Part shown: in pieces, positions 58,956 through 64,000 of the stretch | Position numbering within the stretch: the first letter of the stretch is position 1 | Layout of the letters: every line of letters starts with the position of its first letter | From: Juglans regia | Lineage: Eukaryota > Streptophyta > Magnoliopsida > Fagales > Juglandaceae | Direction: 5' to 3' | Assembly: GCF_001411555.2 (NCBI RefSeq) | Contig: NC_049902.1 | Span: 13,788,237 to 13,852,236 of the forward strand | DNA: 64,000 nucleotides | Notes under the pieces: model-generated | Database searches by the model: none | What the model saw: only the letters and a program-made list of their open reading frames with translations | Told to the model about the DNA's origin: nothing | Position numbers and translations under genes: made by a program

Positions 58956-60587
58956 TTCCCCCCGAATGATAGATTTTATTACAGGATCTGAAGGAGAATC
59001 GAGAATCGACCATCTGGAAACGATCGATTAAGCGATGGTGCGACGTAGATGGTAGTACAGTAGTTACCTCAGGTTACTACTTGTATTTGTGAAGTTCAAT
59101 CTCCAGCACTCTTTTGATCACAACCATATGGACTATTATTGTGATCTCAGTTGTTTAGTACGTCATTATGAATGAAGTATGTTTTAAGTATTTGAGATAT
59201 TTCAGTTTGGTGCATAGTATTGCTAAAGAAAAAAATTATCCGCTGCGAATATTACATAATGCTAGATGCATGTTAGGAATATTACATCTTATATGTCATG
59301 AACGGGGGCAGGTAACCTTGTGTTGCATGTCTCGACGCTTTAAATGTCCGTCCGATCCCAAGCGGAATTTGGGAGCGTCACACACACCACCATTCCGAGG
59401 AGCCCAGTTGCGTCGCCGGTCACTCCCAGCCATCCAGAGCCGCCGTTGCACTCAGCCCCTCTCTTGGTGAGTTATCACACGACTCTCTCCCACTCTCCTG
59501 AGCCATTTCTTTATTTGCTAGATGAAACTACCTTTTAGAATTTTAATGGGCCTTAAGCCCATCTGACCTAGAGCTTATGATTCCTAAGTGGGTTGACTCC
59601 TCACATGGGCCTTCTTATTTTTTGAGAGGGTTGATTTTATAAACTAGTATATTATTTTAAATGGGCTAACTTCATGTGGGCTTAATATTTAAATTGGGCC
59701 GGGTTGCACTATTACAAAAACTATGCTAGTGATTTTAAATGGACTGTTTTCCTCAATTAGGGTTGGGCTGGAATTTAAATCAGTCCAAAGTTTTACGTAA
59801 ATAAATATGAGCCCATAGACTTAAATTATTGTAGAAAGTATTTAAGGGATTTAAAGTATATTTTTAAAGTATCATTTTAAACTATTTTTGAGCGTATTAT
59901 TTAGTTAATATTCCAATTGACTTTTAAATAGATTTTTATGAAATTATTTAGTTATATTTTTAAATAGAAGTTAAGGAATATGCTATGAGTTTTGAATAAT
60001 ATTATTATGTATTAATCTTAGTGTAATTAAATTATCTCTATATATGATTTTAAGTATTTAGAATGCCATGACACGTCTTTATAGGAAAGTTAGCGACGAT
60101 TAGTGCCTCGTATAGGTTACGAGCTACGACGTGAGATTGTGGAAGCAACACTAAGAGATAATTAATATGATCATATAATTGCATGTGTACGGTAAATGTT
60201 CTAATTGTATATGAAAATGTGATGTTTGTCTATGCTACGCTACGAGCTAAGTCAAGGTTAGATCCATTTCATGATCTTCGATGAATTACAATGATATGCA
60301 TGTAATTGAGCTTATGTATGTTATGTTATTATGGATTTCGATTTGATGGATGATATGTCATGAGAATCACATGTATGCCATGCAATGTAATGTCATGAAG
60401 TATTCAGATCATATAAGTCATGTAATGTTCATGTAGTTCTCAGATCATGTATGCCATGGAATGTTTATGTTCTGATCACATTATGTCATGTCATGTTATG
60501 TTATGCTATGTACAAGTATATGCCATAATAGAAAAGTTCATGAAATCCAACAAACTTCTCATGCACTAAGAAAGAAAAGATGTTACG

Positions 60588-61040
60588 GGTGACACAAATC
60601 TTAGTGTGTTCACCAAAGGCTATGATAAGGGTGACACAGACCTAAGTGTGTTAACCACAAGTTATGAGAAACAATGCCACGGACCTAAGTATGGTTCACC
60701 ATATGTTAAGTGAAACACAGACCTAAGTGTGTTTTACTCCATGATATGTTAAAGGGTGACAGAGACCTAAGGTTGTTCACCACAAATTATGATAAGTAGT
60801 GCCACGAACATAAGTGTGATTCACCATATGTTAAGTGAAACACAGACCTAAGCGTGTTTCACTCAATGATTTGTTAAAGGGTGACACAGATCTAAGCATA
60901 TTCACCACAAGTTATGATAAGCAATGTCACAAACCTAAGCATGGTTCACCATATGTTAGGTGAAACACGGACTCAAGCGTGTTTCACTCCATGTTATGAC
61001 AATTTATGCGGTGCCACGAACTCAAGCTTGGGTCACCATA
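60588..61040 (+). repeat. Higher-order tandem hairpin array (3' LTR)
   Basis: About 11 hairpins of the same three types with loop gacctaag or close variants, for example ggtgacaca/tgtgttaacc near 60629 and agtgaaacaca/cgtgtttcact near 60835. Fewer units than the 5' LTR array and more transitions, many of them G-to-A or C-to-T in the cacg/cgtg part. Confidence 0.8.
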
Positions 61041-61162
61041 TGATATGTAAAAGATATGATAAACAAGTTATGTATTTAGAAAATGCATGATGTCCTTCAT
61101 TTATGCATTCACGTTACATGTTTACCATGATTATGTATGATCGCTCATGTTAATGATGAATA

Positions 61163-62950
61163 GATATTTTTTTTTATAGAAGAGAACGGTACAACAATTT
61201 TATTAATTACCCTCGCTTATGGCGGCAGAATACTGTGGTAATAAGTAGGACACTTGGGATTTATAGATATTCAAAAAAGAAAAAAACATCCCATGCATAA
61301 AAACTAATATAATAAAAAAACCTATACAATAAGCTAAACTAGTAAAACAATCAGCCAATCTCAGGCCTATTATATAAACCAGAACCAACAAAACAAAAAC
61401 CAACAACTCTAATAAAAATGTAATGAAGGCAATCTTGAATAGTCCATACGAATTAAACCTCAACCTACGTGGTATATCCCCAAAATTGTGCCATGAAAAA
61501 TTTGACCTTGTCGCCCTTTGCTTAGCCAATTAATCAGCCACTTGATTTCCTTCTCTGACAACATGATTCACGGAACAAGTCATAGAGTCCATGATGTCAT
61601 TAATTTCCTCCCAGAAATCCTCCAAATACTACACCCCACATCTTCTTTGCTTCCACCAGGATACTACAGTCATAGAATCAAGTTCAGTTTCAACAAAATT
61701 AAAACCCAAAGAGTTGCAAACCTTGAGACCAGGTAGAAGAGCTAATAGTTCGACTTTATTGTTAGAACCAAAGTCGACATGTGAAGCAAAAGCATGAATC
61801 AATTGGCTACTATCATCTCTAATGATTCCACCAACACCAAAAGAGCATGAATTGCAAAGACATCTACCATCTGTATTCAATTTGAACCAGCCAGTAGGTG
61901 GTCTTTTCCAAGCAACTAATCTGCACCGACGAGCTACAGGGGTCACATCAAGAATATGCAACCATTGAAGCACCTGCATATCAAAAAAATTAGACATTAG
62001 AAGCCAATCCAATGTTTTATAGAATGCAATATATAGTGAAGGATTCAATAAGGCCCTCCATGCACGCCAAACATCTTCTCATCCAAAGTCTCCAAGTGAT
62101 AATCACCGGTAGAATCCCCATGATTAAACCAACTTGAGTACAGGACTTTGCATGTCAAAACCAAGTAGACACCGTCTCCTTCCAAGTTTGGCCAATGGGC
62201 ACACTGAACAAGGCTCCAAAAAACTGCCACACCTTATTCGGTATCTCTCCTTCAAACAACACATGATTTTGATCTTCATAATGCCTTACATCACAACAAC
62301 AATCACAACGAGAAACAATTGGAATACCTATATGACGAAGATGATCATCAACGCTTAACGCCAAATACCATTCCTTCCACATAACAATAGACATTTTGAG
62401 AGGAACCAATTTATGCCACACCCAAGAATGCCATTCAAAATTAGAGCCCCTGATACGAATACAGTCGCAAGTCGACTTAGTAGAAAAACAACCATTTTCA
62501 AATTTTGTCCAGATTAATACATCCGAGCCATTCTTGCAATCTGCTAAAGTTTTCAAAATATCATCAACATTTTCCTGAACAAGTAGCCCCACAAGCAAAT
62601 CCACATCCCAACTATTATTCAATTTACAATCCTTTACTCGAAGTAAAGATTGGCCCGCTAATTGCATATGATCAATTAATGGACCACGATCTCGCCATGT
62701 ATCGTACCAGAAATAAATATTTCCCTTCTTAAGCCTCCACTTCGAATGATTCATGACTAGATGAATACTTCTAACTATCAATTTCTAAAATATTGAACCC
62801 TTATTAGGATCAATAAGAGTCCAAGGCTTAGCGCCCACATATTTTTCTTTAACGAAATTTACCCATAATGAATTACCTTGAATTAAATTCCAAGCAAACC
62901 TCATGTGCAAAGCATGTTGCATATCATCAAGGTGTCTCAATCCAAGTATG
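61163..62950 (-). pseudogene. L1-type LINE fragment, 5'-truncated (RT C-terminus, zf-RVT, RNase H)
   Basis: Minus strand. It begins in the RT C-terminal region (LGLRHLDDMQHALHMRFAWN near 62930). A zf-RVT region follows (STKSTCDCIRIRG, then WVWHKLVPLKMSIVMWKEWY, then CDCCCDVRHYEDQNHVLF, 62490-62250). A plant-LINE RNase H domain ends it (WFKLNTDGRC, then KVELLALLPGLK, then FVETELDS, 61900-61690), retaining the D and E acids. Stops separate the blocks. A minus-strand A run at 61164-61172 marks the 3' tail. Confidence 0.82.
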
Positions 62951-63658
62951 GCGCTTCACATTAAGTTCATGTTTCAATTCACGTTAAGTTCATATTCAGT
63001 TTCAGTTCAAGTTCTGTTTATGTTCACGTTCATGTTTTAAGTTCATATCCAAGTTAGTTCACGTTCGAGTTCATCTCATGTCAAATCAAGTCTCATTTAA
63101 GTTCATGTCATGTTAAGTTTAGCTTCAGTTCAGTCTATGCTTAAGTTCAAGTCATGTCAGTTCGTGCCATGTTAAATTTCAAGTCACGTCAATCTTATTT
63201 ATGATCATGAATGCATTCATGCTTTTACTGCTATGCATGTATCTTTGACCTGTATGTTAAGTTATCCGTTAACTTGCTGAGATTTGTAATAAAATCTCAC
63301 CATAGTAGTCCCAACTACCATTCCACCTGGAATGGTAGACCATGTGTCAGGATCAGGAGGCGCACTAGAGGTTGACCGACTAGAGACGGTCGAATAAATG
63401 GTGACGGAAAAATGCGGAGCTCATAGCCTCAATGCTCTGATTTATCGTTAGTATTATGACATCCTTGACTAAGTTGCACGAGCTACTCAATGGATTGGCC
63501 TAGTAGTTGCTTTAGTTCGTGCTTATACTTAAGGAGCTTGGCCTCCAGTACTCTTATGATTACATACCCTTTAGACTCGTGTTGTAATCATGGATGTTTA
63601 ACATTTCAATATGTATAGATTATGTTTTAAGTATTTGAGATATCTTTAGTTTGGTGTA
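62951..63658 (+). mobile_element. Family-B LTR fragment
   Basis: Matches the 3' third of the 55023-59382 element: the ttcatgttttaagttcat array (62960-63210), hairpin B (TGAGATTT 63278-63285, AAATCTCA 63292-63299), agtcccaactaccattcc, and the tail gttttaagtatttgagatat, then ctttagtttggtg. Its left side is cut at the LINE and its right side at the GC-rich repeat. Confidence 0.65.
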
Positions 63659-64000
63659 CGAGTGGGCAGTAGGGGTGCTATCCGCACCATATGGTGCAGG
63701 GCCACCCCCTCCCTATGCATGGGAGGGTGGAGTTTTCATCCCTGGCACCTGCCCCAGTGGTGTGGGGGTGGGGTACCCCGTTCGGGTACTGGGGTGTAGG
63801 GGCGGACACCCTATCTGTCCACCCCCCCGCACCCCAAAATGGGCCATGGGCCTAGAAGCTATTTCTGGGCCCAAAAAGTAATAAACAAATAATTAATTAG
63901 CAATAAACAATGCATTGAATTTTCAATAAAAAAAAATACAAATTAAGAGAAAATAAAGTACTACTAATACTCCTTTGTCCTAACTCCTAACTCCTAACCT
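63659..64000. repeat. GC-rich repeat, runs off the window
   Basis: A C/G-rich block (gcaccatatggtgcagg, then gtggtgtgggggtggggtac, then gtccacccccccgcacccc) replaces the expected LTR sequence abruptly at about 63659 and passes into AT-rich DNA after 63880. It looks like the end of another transposon whose other end is beyond the window. gcaccatatggtgc is a perfect 14-base palindrome. Confidence 0.5.

Larger units (their letters stand above)
55023..59382 (+). mobile_element. Family-B solo LTR, 4,360 bp, with 5 bp target duplication
   Basis: Starts tgtaacagcccgctag and ends gggagcgtcaca. Flanked by cacac on both sides (55018-55022, 59383-59387), though the surrounding ca-rich sequence makes the exact 5 bases ambiguous. 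It has no coding frame. It carries, in order, a U3-like AT-rich half, a tgttacatgt-type repeat zone (57550-57900), hairpin A (58020-58041), a set of ccacaacaactgtgg-type short palindromes (58195-58340), the ttcatgttatgttc array (58440-58800) and hairpin B (58913-58934). This is the best-preserved member of the family here. Confidence 0.8.
48337..61160 (+). mobile_element. Gag-only LTR retrotransposon (TR-GAG type), nested
   Basis: A 5' LTR (48337-50786) beginning tgtgacatc and ending gtgttaca is followed by a degenerate primer site, a gag reading frame, a short purine tract and a 3' LTR beginning tgtaacatccagacccc at 54271. Only about 210 bases separate the gag end from the 3' LTR, so protease, integrase and RT are absent, as in the TR-GAG class described in plants. 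It is inserted in the copia gag. Later insertions: a 2.0 kb solo LTR (51100-53100) in gag, a 4.36 kb solo LTR (55023-59382) in the 3' LTR and a LINE at 61163, after which the LTR does not resume. Confidence 0.75.
54271..61160 (+). repeat. 3' LTR of the gag-only element, interrupted
   Basis: Parts 54271-55022 and 59388-61160 join across the nested 4.36 kb solo LTR. The second part repeats the 5' LTR text (ctgttttcctcaattaggg, gtgcctcgtataggt, then tacgagctaagtcaagg) and carries a second hairpin array. It stops inside the LTR at tgatgaatagatat, where the LINE tail begins; the final 500 or so bases of the LTR are not found on the other side. Confidence 0.7.

Overview
This is nuclear DNA from a flowering plant. 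I see no bacterial genes, rRNA or tRNA genes. The AT-rich background, GT-AG introns, poly-A-tailed LINEs, copia and gypsy-type retrotransposon parts, hAT and Mutator-like DNA transposons, and many 'gagatgagttgagatg'-type MITEs all fit a woody eudicot. That MITE family is one I associate with Fagales, especially the walnut family; this assignment is an inference and was not searched.

The window holds one apparently intact host gene: a 366-residue renalase-like FAD-dependent oxidoreductase. It has nine exons between 25092 and 39465 on the + strand, all eight introns are GT-AG, and the reading phase is kept throughout. Its 1.1 kb of coding sequence is spread over 14.4 kb because intron 5 carries a 4.2 kb solo-LTR-like element with a MITE inside it, and intron 8 carries a broken LINE (itself split by a MITE) and a second MITE. 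A 407 bp TRIM retroelement ends 138 bp before its start codon.

Region by region: 1-2439 is non-coding. 2440-5098 is an LTR-like block. 5099-14485 is a MITE graveyard. 14486-24145 is a hAT transposon with a decayed transposase. A 5,975 bp Mutator-like element (18054-24028, FAR1-type transposase pseudogene) has inserted into it, with a perfect 9 bp target duplication. 24547-24953 is the TRIM. 25092-39465 is the host gene. 40722-48336 is a decayed Ty1/copia element on the minus strand, interrupted by a family-B LTR. 48337-61160 is a gag-only LTR retrotransposon (TR-GAG type). Its gag holds a 2.0 kb solo LTR (with a MITE inside) and its 3' LTR holds a 4.36 kb solo LTR. 61163-62950 is a truncated LINE, and the window ends with a family-B LTR fragment and a GC-rich repeat.

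The most unusual signals are structural. The long LTRs of the gag-only element contain a higher-order tandem array of small hairpins: three stem types in fixed order, a common 8-base loop and a period near 125 bp. Several otherwise diverged LTRs share two conserved small hairpins, one of which keeps its pairing through changes on both arms.
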